Positions 16,777 through 25,057 of a stretch of DNA of 64,000 bases are shown here, piece by piece (the stretch's first letter is position 1; each line of letters starts with the position of its first letter). Both the position numbers and the translations under genes were made by a program. Below the pieces are notes generated by a model. The model ran no database searches. It was not told where the DNA came from and worked only from the letters and a program-made list of their open reading frames with translations. This stretch comes from Micromonospora haikouensis (GTDB lineage Bacteria > Actinomycetota > Actinomycetes > Mycobacteriales > Micromonosporaceae). The stretch is taken from positions 113,393 through 177,392 of the forward strand of contig NZ_FMCW01000016.1 of assembly GCF_900091595.1 (NCBI RefSeq), read 5' to 3'.

Positions 16777-18122
16777 GCACCGGCACCGCCGCCGACGGCG
16801 GCGCACCGGCCCGCGCCCGGGAGACGGGGGCGCTGTGGCGGCTGGCGGTGGCCACCCTCGACGGCAACTGGGAGCACGACCACACCGTCCCGTCGCGCAC
16901 CCTCTACCCGCACCAGTGGAGCTGGGACTCGGCGTTCGTCGCCGTCGGTCTGGCCCACGTGCGCCCCGACCGGGCCTGGCGGGAGCTGCGCACCCTGTTC
17001 GCCGCCCAGTGGGCCGACGGGCGGGTGCCGCACATCGTGTTCAACCCCGCCCTGCGCGCCGGGTCCTACTTCCCGGGGCCCGCGTTCTGGGACTCCGCGC
17101 GGGTGCCCGGCGCGCCCGCCGTGGCCACCTCCGGCATCGTCCAGCCGCCCCTGCACGCCCTCGCCGCGTGGCTGGTGCACCGCCGGGCGCCGTCGGAGCG
17201 CAGCCGGGCCGAGCTGGCCTGGCTCTACCCCCGGCTGGTCGCCTGGCAGCGCTACCTCACCGGCCGGCGCGACGTCGGCGGGGCGGGGCTCGCCTGCATC
17301 GTGCACCCGTGGGAGTCCGGGCTGGACAACAGCCCCGCCTGGGACCCGCCGCTGGCCGCGGTGCCCGCCGACGCGGCGGTCATGCGGGCGTACCGGCGGC
17401 ACGACACCGTGCACGCCGACGCCGCGCACCGCCCCACGGACCTGGACTACGCGCGCTACGTCGCGCTGGTCGACGCCTACCGGGCCGGCGGATACCGCGA
17501 CGACGGGCTGGACGGACGGCACCCGTTCCTGGTGGAGTGCCCGCTGCTGAACACGGCGCTGGGGCTCGCCGAACACGCGCTCGCCGCGATCGCCCGCGAG
17601 ACCGGGGCCGACCCGGGCCCGCACCGCGAGCGCGCGGCCCGCATCACCGCCGCCCTGGTGGACCGGCTGTACGACCCGGTCGGCGGCACCTTCCACCCCC
17701 GGGACCTGCGCACCGGCCGGCTCGTCCCGGCCCGCACCGCGCTCGGCCTCATGCCCCTGGCGCTGCCCGGCCTGCCCGCCCGGCCGGTCGCGGCGCTGCT
17801 CGCCGAGGCCTGCTCGCCCCGGTTCGGGCTGGCGGCCCGGATGGACCGGCCGCTGCCCAGCCACGACCGCACCGCGCCCGACTTCGAGCCGCTGCGCTAC
17901 TGGCGGGGCCCGAGCTGGCAGAACCTCAACTGGCTGCTGTGGCGGGGGCTGCGCGCCCACCACCGGTTCGACCTGGCCGCCGGGCTGCGCGACTCGATGA
18001 TCGACCTCGTCGCGACCGCCGGCTGTCACGAGTACTTCCACCCCGACACCGGTGCCGGGCTCGGCTCGCCCGCGTTCGGCTGGACCGCCGCGCTGCTGCT
18101 CGACGTCCTCGCCGAAACCTGA
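16773..18122 (+). CDS. GH63/MGH-like glycoside hydrolase (glucosylglycerate or related hydrolase)
   Basis: A protein of 449 residues with an (alpha/alpha)6-type barrel. Motifs YPHQWSWDSAFVAVG, PHIVFNP, SGIVQPPLHA, HPWESGLDNSPAWD and FEPLRYWRGPSWQNLNWLLW match the mannosylglycerate/glucosylglycerate hydrolase group of GH63; the acidic residues in SWDSAF, WESGLDN and HEYFHP are candidate catalytic residues. There is no signal peptide, so it acts inside the cell, probably recycling a compatible solute or a disaccharide. It is translationally coupled to the isomerase gene. Confidence 0.8.
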   Translation: MSTGTAADGGAPARARETGALWRLAVATLDGNWEHDHTVPSRTLYPHQWSWDSAFVAVGLAHVRPDRAWRELRTLFAAQWADGRVPHIVFNPALRAGSYFPGPAFWDSARVPGAPAVATSGIVQPPLHALAAWLVHRRAPSERSRAELAWLYPRLVAWQRYLTGRRDVGGAGLACIVHPWESGLDNSPAWDPPLAAVPADAAVMRAYRRHDTVHADAAHRPTDLDYARYVALVDAYRAGGYRDDGLDGRHPFLVECPLLNTALGLAEHALAAIARETGADPGPHRERAARITAALVDRLYDPVGGTFHPRDLRTGRLVPARTALGLMPLALPGLPARPVAALLAEACSPRFGLAARMDRPLPSHDRTAPDFEPLRYWRGPSWQNLNWLLWRGLRAHHRFDLAAGLRDSMIDLVATAGCHEYFHPDTGAGLGSPAFGWTAALLLDVLAET

Positions 18123-18157
18123 GCGGCCGGCGGCCCACGGGCGGGCCGGCCGGCCGC
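18123..18157. terminator. GC-rich hairpin between convergent genes
   Basis: GCGGCCGG followed by CGGCCC pairs with GGGCCG and CCGGCCGC, with a one-base bulge and a six-base loop. It sits directly after the hydrolase stop and before the end of the convergent CBS gene. There is no T-tract, as is usual in high-GC actinomycetes. Confidence 0.55.
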
Positions 18158-18163
18158 CGGGGA

Positions 18164-18868
18164 TCAGGACACGCCCGCCGGGGTGCCGCCGCCCACCCGC
18201 AGCCCGGACAGCGGGATGTCGTCGACGGCGTACCCGAGCGCGTCGACCACCTCGACGACCCCGCTGACCTGCGCGGACAGCCGCAGCGCGAGGCGCACCG
18301 TGGAGCGGCGTTCGAGCTGGCCGGTGAGGGTGACCACGCCCTCGTGCACGGTGACGTCGACGACGTCGTCGCGGACGCCCAGCGTCCGGCGCAGCACCTC
18401 GTCCACCACGTCGGCGCGGATGTCGCCGTCGGGGCGCAGGTGCACCCGGAGCAGGTCGCCACGGGTCACGATGCCCACCAGCCGGCCCAGGTCGTCGACC
18501 ACCGGCAGCCGCTTGACGTGCCGCTGGGTCATGAGCCGCGCCGCCTCGACGCAGGACGCGTCCGGCCCGACGGTGACCGCCGGGGCGCTCATCAGGTCGG
18601 CGGCGAGCGTCGCCCCGGCCTTGACCTGCGCCTCGCGGTGCCGGCGGCCGACGAACACCCGCCGCTCGTGCGGCTGCCCGAGCAGCTCCACCTTGTGCAG
18701 CAGGTCCGCCTCGGAGACCACCCCGAGGACCCGCCGCGCGCCGTCCACCACCGGCGCCGCGGTGACGCGCCAGCCGGTGAGCACGTCGACGATCTCCCGG
18801 TACGCCGTGCCCTCCCGTACCGCCGCGACGTCCGTCGTCATCACGTCCCGCACCTGCCACGCCCGCAT
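18164..18868 (-). CDS. CBS-pair and BON domain protein
   Basis: A protein of 234 residues. The first CBS repeat starts at RDVMTTDVAAVREGTAYREI and the second at DLMSAPAVTVGPDASCVEAA, with RHVKRLPVVDDLGRLVGIVT. A BON domain follows (RADVVDEVLRRTLGVRDDVV, then VTVHEGVVTLTGQLER). CBS pairs bind adenosyl nucleotides and BON domains often contact membranes or lipids, so a stress or energy sensor is a fair guess. It stands alone. Confidence 0.88.
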   Translation of the reverse strand: MRAWQVRDVMTTDVAAVREGTAYREIVDVLTGWRVTAAPVVDGARRVLGVVSEADLLHKVELLGQPHERRVFVGRRHREAQVKAGATLAADLMSAPAVTVGPDASCVEAARLMTQRHVKRLPVVDDLGRLVGIVTRGDLLRVHLRPDGDIRADVVDEVLRRTLGVRDDVVDVTVHEGVVTLTGQLERRSTVRLALRLSAQVSGVVEVVDALGYAVDDIPLSGLRVGGGTPAGVS

Positions 18869-18995
18869 GGCGACCTCCCTCGTTCCACCCCGACCGTAGG
18901 AGCGGGCGGGTGGTGCTGGGCAGGGCCGGCCGGCCCGGCGAACGCCGGGACCTCCTGCCCGTACCTAACGGGCCGGAGGTCCCGGCGGGCGGACC

Positions 18996-19403
18996 TCAGC
19001 GGGCGGGGGACAGCTCGCGCAGCAGCGCCTCCACCCGGGACCGGATCTCGTCGCGGATGGGCCGGACGGCCTCGACCCCCTGCCCGGCCGGGTCGTCGAG
19101 CTTCCAGTCCTCGTAGCGCTTGCCGGGGAAGACGGGGCAGGCGTCGCCGCAGCCCATGGTGACGATCACGTCGGAGGACTCGGCGGTGGCGTACTCCAGC
19201 AACTTGGGCCGCTGGTCGGTGATGTCGATGCCCACCTCGGCCATGGCCTCGACGGCGGCCGGGTTGACCGTCTCGGCGGGGGCGGAGCCGGCGGAGCGGA
19301 CCTCGACGGCGTCGCCCGCCAGGTGGCGCAGCCAGCCGGCGGCCATCTGGGAGCGGCCCGCGTTGTGCACGCAGACGAACAGGACGCTGGGCTTGTCGGC
19401 CAC
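18996..19403 (-). CDS. arsC: Arsenate reductase, low-molecular-weight phosphatase type
   Basis: A protein of 135 residues with the P-loop VCVHNAGRS (CX5R) at about residue 11, the thiol relay cysteines in MGCGDACPVFPGK, and EDWKLDDPAGQ carrying the catalytic aspartate. It reduces arsenate to arsenite for export by the Acr3 protein encoded 35 bases upstream. GTG 19403 is preceded by GGAGGAAACC. It is the last gene of arsR-acr3-arsC. Confidence 0.93.
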   Translation of the reverse strand: MADKPSVLFVCVHNAGRSQMAAGWLRHLAGDAVEVRSAGSAPAETVNPAAVEAMAEVGIDITDQRPKLLEYATAESSDVIVTMGCGDACPVFPGKRYEDWKLDDPAGQGVEAVRPIRDEIRSRVEALLRELSPAR

Positions 19404-19438
19404 GGTGGTTTCCTCCGAGGTGCTGGGGTGTGCTGGGG

Positions 19439-20506
19439 TCAGTGGGTGAAGTGCCGGCGCAGCCACAGCGAGACGTAGACCAAGCCGACGAGGACGGGCA
19501 CCTCGATCAGCGGGCCGACGACCCCGGCGAGGGCCTGGCCGGAGGCGACGCCGAAGGTGCCGATGGCCACGGCGATGGCCAGCTCGAAGTTGTTGCCGGC
19601 GGCGGTGAAGGCGAGGGTGGTGGTGCGCGCGTAGCCGAGGCCGATCGCCCGGCCGAGCAGGTACGCCCCGGCCCACATGAGCGCGAAGTAGACCAGCAGC
19701 GGCACCGCGATGCGGGCCACGTCGAGCGGCCGGCCGGTGATCGCGTCGCCCTGCAACGCGAAGAGCACCACGATGGTGAACAGCAGCCCGTACAGGGCGG
19801 CGGGGCCGATCCGGGGCAGCAGGCGCGACTCGTACCACTCGCGGCCCCGGGCGCGTTCGCCGAGGCGGCGGGTGAGCCAGCCGGCGAGCAGCGGCACGCC
19901 GAGGAAGATGAGCACGTTGCGGGCGATGTCCCAGCCCGAGACCGCCAGCTCGGCGCCGGACAGGCCGAGCCAGCCGGGGAGCACGGCCAGGTAGAACCAG
20001 CCGAGCAGCCCGAAGGCGAGCACCTGGAACACCGAGTTCAGGGCGACCAGCACGGCGGCGGCCTCCCGGTCGCCGCAGGCGAGGTCGTTCCAGATGATCA
20101 CCATGGCGATGCAGCGGGCCAGGCCGACGATGATCAGCCCGGTGCGGTAGGCGGGATGGTCGGCCAGGAAGATCCAGGCGAGGGCGAACATCAGCGCGGG
20201 GCCGACGATCCAGTTGAGCGCCAGCGAGGAGACGAGGAGCCGGCGGTCGCCGGTGACCGTGTCGAGGCGGTCGTAGCGGACCTTGGCCAGCACCGGATAC
20301 ATCATGACCAGCAGGCCGAGGGCGATCGGCAGCGAGATGCCGCCGAGCTGCACCGCGTCGAGCGCCCGGTCCAGGCCCGGCACGGCCCGGCCGAGCAGCA
20401 GGCCGGCGGCCATGGCCAGGCCGATCCAGACGGGCAGGAACCGGTCGAGGCGGGACAGCCGGGCGACCACCGCGGTCTCGGCGGCGTCGGCGTGGGTGGT
20501 GCTCAC
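19439..20506 (-). CDS. acr3: Arsenite efflux permease of the ACR3 family
   Basis: A protein of 355 residues with ten hydrophobic segments and ACR3 hallmarks: LVMMYPVLAKVRYD, LIIVGLARCIAMVIIWNDLA (conserved cysteine) and TLAFTAAGNNFELAIAVAI. It exports arsenite, using the membrane potential or as an As(III)/H+ antiporter. GTG 20506 overlaps the arsR stop (GTGA). Some ACR3 genes are labelled arsB; the sequence is of the ACR3 group. Confidence 0.93.
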   Translation of the reverse strand: MSTTHADAAETAVVARLSRLDRFLPVWIGLAMAAGLLLGRAVPGLDRALDAVQLGGISLPIALGLLVMMYPVLAKVRYDRLDTVTGDRRLLVSSLALNWIVGPALMFALAWIFLADHPAYRTGLIIVGLARCIAMVIIWNDLACGDREAAAVLVALNSVFQVLAFGLLGWFYLAVLPGWLGLSGAELAVSGWDIARNVLIFLGVPLLAGWLTRRLGERARGREWYESRLLPRIGPAALYGLLFTIVVLFALQGDAITGRPLDVARIAVPLLVYFALMWAGAYLLGRAIGLGYARTTTLAFTAAGNNFELAIAVAIGTFGVASGQALAGVVGPLIEVPVLVGLVYVSLWLRRHFTH

Positions 20507-20904
20507 GCGCACTCCCGGGAGGTGCCGGTGGCCGGGGCGGGCCCGGCGGCGCCGGCGACCGGCTCGACGGTGAGCAGCGCCGCGAGCCGGCCCAGCAGCG
20601 CCGGCCGGGCCCGGTACCACACCCAGGTGCCGCGCCGCTCGGCGTCGACCAGGCCCGCCTCGCGCAGCACCCGCAGGTGGTGCGAGATCGTCGGCCCGGT
20701 CAGGTCGAAGGCGGGGGTGAGGTCGCACACGCAGATCTCGCCGCCGTCGGCGGAGGCGATCATCGACAGCAGTTGCAGCCGCACCGGGTCGCCCAGCGCC
20801 TTGAACGCCGGGGCGAGCGCCGCCGCCGTCCCGGTCGGCACCCGGCGCTGCGTCAGCGGCGCGCAGCAGAGCGCGGCGGTCAGGTCCGGCGCTTGTTTCG
20901 ACAT
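20503..20904 (-). CDS. arsR: ArsR-family arsenic-responsive repressor
   Basis: A protein of 133 residues with a winged helix (FKALGDPVRLQLLSMI, DLTGPTISHHLRVLREAGL). The metal-sensing ICVCDL pair lies at the start of the recognition helix region, and an extra cysteine pair (AALCCAP) near the N-terminus may serve as a further thiol ligand. Arsenite binding would release DNA. It heads the arsR-acr3-arsC operon and is divergent from the acetyltransferase gene, so one operator could control both directions. Confidence 0.92.
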   Translation of the reverse strand: MSKQAPDLTAALCCAPLTQRRVPTGTAAALAPAFKALGDPVRLQLLSMIASADGGEICVCDLTPAFDLTGPTISHHLRVLREAGLVDAERRGTWVWYRARPALLGRLAALLTVEPVAGAAGPAPATGTSRECA

Positions 20905-20918
20905 CGCTCTAGGTTGAC

Positions 20919-20926
20919 AGACGTCT
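20919..20926. promoter_or_regulatory. Candidate ArsR operator in the divergent ars promoter
   Basis: AGACGTCT is a perfect palindrome at the centre of the 73-base gap between arsR and the ArsN-like gene. It overlaps TTGACA (20914-20919), which could be the -35 box of the rightward promoter. Binding here would repress both transcripts. Confidence 0.45.
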
Positions 20927-20977
20927 AATCAGCGTGCAAGCCTCTGGTTCGACGGATGTCGAGACAGGGAGGCTGCA

Positions 20978-21466
20978 TTGCTGATCCGCGCCATGGTCGC
21001 CGCCGACGCCGCACCGGTCCTCGCCATCTACCAGGCCGGCCTCGACGGCGGCGACGCCAGCTTCGAGACCGTCGCCCCCACCTGGGAAGCGTTCGACGCG
21101 TCCCGGCTGGCCGCCCACCGCCTCGTCGCCGTCGACGACGCCGACACCGTGCTCGGCTGGGTCGCGGTGTCGCCCACCTCGACCCGCCCCGTCTACGCGG
21201 GCGTCGTCGAGCACTCCGTCTACGTCGACCCGGCGGCCCGGGGCAGAGGTGTCGCCCGGCTCCTGCTCGACGCGTTGATCACCGGCACCGAGGCCGCCGG
21301 GATCTGGACCATCCAGTCCGGCGTCTTCCCCGAGAACGCCGCCAGCCTCGCCCTGCACGCGCGGGCCGGCTTCCGGACCGTCGGCGTACGGGAGCGGGTC
21401 GGCCGGCACCACGGCCGCTGGCGCGACGTGGTGCTGCTGGAACGCCGCAGCACCGTCGTCGGCTGA
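20978..21466 (+). CDS. GNAT acetyltransferase of the phosphinothricin/arsinothricin resistance type
   Basis: A protein of 162 residues with a GNAT fold: MLIRAMVAADAAPVLAIYQA, the acetyl-CoA loop DPAARGRGVARLLLDALI, and NAASLALHARAGFRTVGVRE. It resembles Pat/Bar-type enzymes that acetylate phosphinothricin. Homologues in arsenic loci (ArsN1) acetylate arsinothricin, and its place opposite arsR makes that role plausible. The TTG start is supported by ACAGGGAGG. Its exact substrate cannot be assigned from sequence. Confidence 0.8.
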   Translation: MLIRAMVAADAAPVLAIYQAGLDGGDASFETVAPTWEAFDASRLAAHRLVAVDDADTVLGWVAVSPTSTRPVYAGVVEHSVYVDPAARGRGVARLLLDALITGTEAAGIWTIQSGVFPENAASLALHARAGFRTVGVRERVGRHHGRWRDVVLLERRSTVVG

Positions 21467-21502
21467 TCGCCCCTGTTGATGCGACACACCTGGAGGAGCC
21501 CC

Positions 21503-22897
21503 ATGACCGTCCTCGACGACCTGCCCGTCGTGGTGATCGGCGCCGGCCCCGTCGGCCTCGCCGCCGCCGCGCACCTGCACGAGCGCGGCCTGCCCTGCAC
21601 CGTCCTGGAGGCGGGGGACAGCGTCGGCGCGGCCGTGCGCCGGTGGGGGCACGTGCGCGCCTTCTCGCCCTGGCGCTACGACATCGACGACGCCGCCCGC
21701 CGGCTGCTCGCCGACAGCGGCTGGACCGCGCCCGATCCCGACGCGCTGCCCACCGGCGACGAGCTGGTCGACGCGTACCTGCGGCCCCTCGCGGAGCTGC
21801 CGCAGATCGCGCCGCAGGTGCGGCTGAGCGCCCGGGTGGTCGCGATCAGCCGGCTCGGCCTGGACCGGCTGCGCACCGCCGGCCGCGAGCAGACCCCGTT
21901 CCTCGTCCGGCTCGCCGACGGCGAGGAGCTGCTGGCCCGCGCCGTGATCGACGCCTCCGGCACCTGGGACACCCCGAACGTGCTCGGGGCCTCCGGCCTG
22001 CCCGCCCGGGGCGAGGCGGCCGCCGGGGCGTACCTGGACCATGCGTTGCCGGACGTGCTCGGCGCGGACCGCGACCGGTTCGCCGGCCGGCACACCCTCG
22101 TCGTCGGTGCCGGCCACTCCGCCGCCAACACGCTGCTCTCCCTCGCCGAGCTGGCCGCTGACGCGCCCGGCACGGAGGTGACCTGGGCGATCCGCGCGGC
22201 CTCGCCGACCCGCGCCTACGGCGGCGGCGACGCCGATGCGCTGCCCGCCCGGGGCGCCCTCGGCTCCCGGCTGCGCGCCCACGTCGAGGCGGGCCGGATC
22301 CGGCTGCTCACCGGCTTCTCCGTGCACGCCCTCGACCCGGCCGGCGACCGGGTCACCGTCGCCGTGCGCCGCCCCGACGGCGGGCAGGAGTCGGTGACTG
22401 TCGACCGGATCGTCGCCGCCACCGGCTTCCGCCCCGACCACGGCATCGCCGCCGAGCTGCGCCTCGACCTCGACCCGGTGCTCGGCGCGACCCGGGCCCT
22501 GGCCCCGCTGATCGACCCCAACGAGCACTCCTGCGGCACCGTCCCGCCGCACGGCGTCGACGAGCTGAGCCACCCCGAGCCCGGCTACTACGCGGTTGGC
22601 ATGAAGAGTTACGGGCGCGCGCCGACGTTCCTCATGGCCACCGGCTACGAGCAGGTCCGCTCGGTCGTCGCCGCCCTCGCCGGGGACTGGGCGGCGGCCC
22701 GCGACGTACGGCTGGAACTGCCCGAGACCGGGGTGTGCAGCAGCGACCCGGCCGACTCCGTCGACGGGCAGAACTGCTGCGGCCCCGCCCCGCAGCCGGC
22801 CGCCCGGGGACTGGCCACCGGCCTGGCCGGCGGGCTGCTCACCGCGCTGCCACTGGCCACCGTGGACTCCGGCGCGGGCGGGTGCTGCGCCGGCTGA
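21503..22897 (+). CDS. Flavin-dependent monooxygenase-like protein of the ars locus (ArsO-like)
   Basis: A protein of 464 residues with an FAD site VVVIGAGPVGLAAAAHLHER near the N-terminus and a second dinucleotide site HTLVVGAGHSAANTLLSLAE near residue 195, the plan of flavin/NADPH monooxygenases. The C-terminus is cysteine-rich (GVCSSDP, NCCGP, GGCCAG), which could bind As(III). Genes of this type are often found next to acr3/arsC and are called arsO, but their reaction is not settled. TGGAGGAG precedes ATG 21503. It is co-directional with the ArsN-like gene 36 bases upstream. Confidence 0.78.
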   Translation: MTVLDDLPVVVIGAGPVGLAAAAHLHERGLPCTVLEAGDSVGAAVRRWGHVRAFSPWRYDIDDAARRLLADSGWTAPDPDALPTGDELVDAYLRPLAELPQIAPQVRLSARVVAISRLGLDRLRTAGREQTPFLVRLADGEELLARAVIDASGTWDTPNVLGASGLPARGEAAAGAYLDHALPDVLGADRDRFAGRHTLVVGAGHSAANTLLSLAELAADAPGTEVTWAIRAASPTRAYGGGDADALPARGALGSRLRAHVEAGRIRLLTGFSVHALDPAGDRVTVAVRRPDGGQESVTVDRIVAATGFRPDHGIAAELRLDLDPVLGATRALAPLIDPNEHSCGTVPPHGVDELSHPEPGYYAVGMKSYGRAPTFLMATGYEQVRSVVAALAGDWAAARDVRLELPETGVCSSDPADSVDGQNCCGPAPQPAARGLATGLAGGLLTALPLATVDSGAGGCCAG

Positions 22898-22927
22898 CCC
22901 GGCGCTGCCGGGGCGCGGCGACAGCCC

Positions 22928-23039
22928 GTGCCCCGGCGGCGGCGTGCCCCGGCGGCGGCGTGCCCCGGCGGCGGCGTGCCCCGGCGGCGGCGTGCCCCGG
23001 CGGCGGCGTGCCCCGGCGGCGGCGTGCCCCGGCGGCGGC
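22928..23039. repeat. Seven perfect tandem copies of a 16-bp unit
   Basis: The unit GTGCCCCGGCGGCGGC occurs seven times head to tail (112 bp) with no variation, in the gap between two convergent genes. There are no spacers, so it is not a CRISPR array. Perfect identity suggests recent slippage or amplification. Confidence 0.9.
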
Positions 23040-23046
23040 CCCCGGC

Positions 23047-23904
23047 TCAGGGGATCGGCGCGACGGGGCGCACCGGCGTCTCCCCGAGCAGGCCGCCGTC
23101 GTGCACGGTCGCCGCCAGCTCCCGCTCCCGGTAGGCGGTGGCGAGGACGATCCAGCTCAGGAAGCTGCCGTAGCCGCCGCAGAGCGACGCGCCGCCGTCG
23201 CCGCCGCACAGGACCGCCGGGTCGGCGGTGAACTCGGCGCGGTACGGGTCGTCGCCGATGACCAGGCCGAACAGGTTCGGCTCCTGGATGAGCGGCACCG
23301 TGCCGTAGGGCAGGCCCTCGGGATAGCCGTCGCCCCACCGGAACAGGGTGGTGGCCCCGGCCCCGCAGGCGTACTCCCACTCGTCGGGGGTCGGCGGTCG
23401 CAGGCCGAGGCGGTCGAGCCCGGCCACCAGCCACGCGTGACCGTCGTCCTCGGGGCCGTCGCCGTCCTCGGGGCCGTCATCGTCCTCGGGGTCGTCCTCG
23501 TCGTCGGTGGGCAGCAGCGTGTCGGCCTCCACGGAGCGGACCGCGACGAGGCGGGCCGGCAGGGACACGCGACGCGGCGGCGAGGTCACCTCGGCCAGGA
23601 AACGGTCGAGCGGCTCGGTGAGGGCCCACCCCGTGCTGGCCTCGGCGAAGTCGGCGCGCATCCGGGCGTCGGGAACGAAGCGGTCGGGGTCGTGGCCGAG
23701 CTGTGCGGTGCCGCCCGGCACGAGGGCGAAGCTGACGCCGTCACGGTCGAAGAAGGCGACCCGGCCGCCCCGGCCGGCGTACGCGTGCGGCCCGACGCCG
23801 GTCAGGCGCGTTCCGGTGCTGCGCGCGATGGCGGCGGCGGTGCGGGCTGCGGCATCGTCGGACAGACCCGACCAGGCGGGCAACGTGAGATCGGCATGCG
23901 ACAC
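23047..23904 (-). CDS. Formylglycine-generating-enzyme-like (SUMF1-fold) protein
   Basis: A protein of 285 residues. The segment LRPPTPDEWEYACGAGATTL followed by FRWGDGYP is the signature of FGE/SUMF1-fold proteins. The C-terminal LCGGYGSFLSW takes the place of the usual RGGSW. The middle contains a run of acidic repeats (DDEDDPEDDDGPEDGDGPED) of probably variable length. No sulfatase gene is adjacent and the catalytic copper-binding cysteines of FGE are not clearly present, so catalysis is doubtful. The GTG start is at 23904. Confidence 0.6.
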   Translation of the reverse strand: MSHADLTLPAWSGLSDDAAARTAAAIARSTGTRLTGVGPHAYAGRGGRVAFFDRDGVSFALVPGGTAQLGHDPDRFVPDARMRADFAEASTGWALTEPLDRFLAEVTSPPRRVSLPARLVAVRSVEADTLLPTDDEDDPEDDDGPEDGDGPEDDGHAWLVAGLDRLGLRPPTPDEWEYACGAGATTLFRWGDGYPEGLPYGTVPLIQEPNLFGLVIGDDPYRAEFTADPAVLCGGDGGASLCGGYGSFLSWIVLATAYRERELAATVHDGGLLGETPVRPVAPIP

Positions 23905-23954
23905 GGGGGCATTATGTCTGCGGGCCCGGATATGTCCGGACCGGCGGGCACCGG

Positions 23955-24431
23955 TCAGCCGTGGTCGTAGACGGTGGTGGCGATGTCACGGTCGCACAGG
24001 GCCGCGACGACGAGCGGCTCGATGCGCTCCCACCGCCCGCCCGCGAGGCCACAGCCGATGCGCGGCAGGTGGACGCTGGCGGACAGCCGCGTGGCGTGCG
24101 CGGCGACGGCGTCGAGGCAGCGCTCGACGGCGTCGTACCGGATCGGGGGCCCGTTGCTGCCGGTGCGGATGCCGTGCTGGGCGACCATGTTGGCCACCCA
24201 GGTGTCGGGCCGGACCTGGACCAACTGGGTCGCGCCGAGGCCGAAGTCGTTGCCGGAGCGCTCGCGGTGCCACCGCCGGTAGGCGCGCTCGGGCTCCGGC
24301 CACCGGCGGGACACGGCCAGGACGAAACCCTTGCCCCACCCGCCGATGTCGTTGCACACGTGGGCGATGATCTTCGGCCCCCTGGCCTGCGGGCTGGTCG
24401 CATCGCCCCTGATGATCTGCAGTGGTGCCAC
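23955..24431 (-). CDS. Macro-domain protein (ADP-ribose binding)
   Basis: A protein of 158 residues made of a single macro domain: LQIIRGDATSPQ, KIIAHVCNDIGGWGKGFVLA (the ADP-ribose loop with HVCNDIGGWGKG) and VHLPRIGCGLAGGRWERIEP. It resembles the TARG1/ALC1-like group, which can remove ADP-ribose from glutamate or from DNA bases. No DarT-like toxin is seen beside it. It is a single gene. Confidence 0.88.
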   Translation of the reverse strand: MAPLQIIRGDATSPQARGPKIIAHVCNDIGGWGKGFVLAVSRRWPEPERAYRRWHRERSGNDFGLGATQLVQVRPDTWVANMVAQHGIRTGSNGPPIRYDAVERCLDAVAAHATRLSASVHLPRIGCGLAGGRWERIEPLVVAALCDRDIATTVYDHG

Positions 24432-24518
24432 CCGGTGATGCTCCCACCGGTGCGGCCAGCCGTCGACCTCGTTATCCAGAGGCCACGACCGGGCAGAGGA
24501 GACAGGTCGTGCGGGGGA

Positions 24519-24773
24519 TCAGGAGGGCGGTCGCGGCGCGCGCACCCAGGACAGGAAGCGGTTGGTGAGGTCGCCCGGCGGGCTCGCCGGGTTCAGCGCC
24601 GTCAGGTGCGCCGTCGCCTCCTGCATGAGCAGCGCCAGGTAGAACAGCAGGGCGGTGCGGTCGCCCCGGTACTCGACGAGCAGCGAAAGCCGCGCCGGGC
24701 CGCACGGCCACGGGGCCCCGCAGCGGCGGCACCGCCAGAGGGGGCGCATCGGCAGGTGCGGGCCGCCCGACAT
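24519..24773 (-). CDS. Small WxCxxC protein found in Scr1-type loci
   Basis: A protein of 84 residues: PLWRCRRCGAPWPCGPARLS with a CxxC...C set, then a helical part (LLFYLALLMQEATAHL) and FLSWVRAPR. Short proteins like this are very common in Micromonosporaceae next to DUF5753/DUF397 genes and are sometimes labelled flavin reductase without evidence. The cysteines could bind zinc. Its ATG overlaps the stop of the preceding gene (ATGA). Confidence 0.65.
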   Translation of the reverse strand: MSGGPHLPMRPLWRCRRCGAPWPCGPARLSLLVEYRGDRTALLFYLALLMQEATAHLTALNPASPPGDLTNRFLSWVRAPRPPS

Positions 24774-25057
24774 CAGCGGTACCGCAGCGCGGTCGCCCGC
24801 GCCTCCTCGTCGGTCATCGGCAGGAACCACAGGAACCGCCGCACGATCTGCGGCGGCGTCGGGCCCTCCGGCCGGCCCCGCAGGTCGCGGATCGCCGGGC
24901 GCAGGAAGAGCGTGAAACTCGCCAGCAGTACGCCGCGCAGGTGGTCGTCCAGCGGCAGGCCGCGCCACGCGGGGCAGGGGAACGGCTCGCCGTCGGCTTC
25001 GCACCGCCAGGTGGGCCCGGCCGCGCAATGCCGCTCCAGCGCCAGCGCGGGCCTCAC
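24773..25057 (-). CDS. Small WxC/PCPxW protein, paralogue-like neighbour of the preceding gene
   Basis: A protein of 94 residues containing TWRCEADGEPFPCPAWR, a two-cysteine motif like that of the adjoining 84-residue protein, then a helix (LLASFTLFLRPAIRDL) and RRFLWFLPMTDEEARATAL. The spacing of W, C and the FLxW element suggests that the two are distant relatives used together. GTG 25057 has GGAGG six bases upstream and overlaps the stop of a 35-codon ORF. The function is unknown. Confidence 0.6.
   Translation of the reverse strand: MRPALALERHCAAGPTWRCEADGEPFPCPAWRGLPLDDHLRGVLLASFTLFLRPAIRDLRGRPEGPTPPQIVRRFLWFLPMTDEEARATALRYR

Noticed and set aside
22928..23039. Possible CRISPR array
   Set aside because: The 16-bp units are directly adjacent with no unique spacers, and no cas genes are present.
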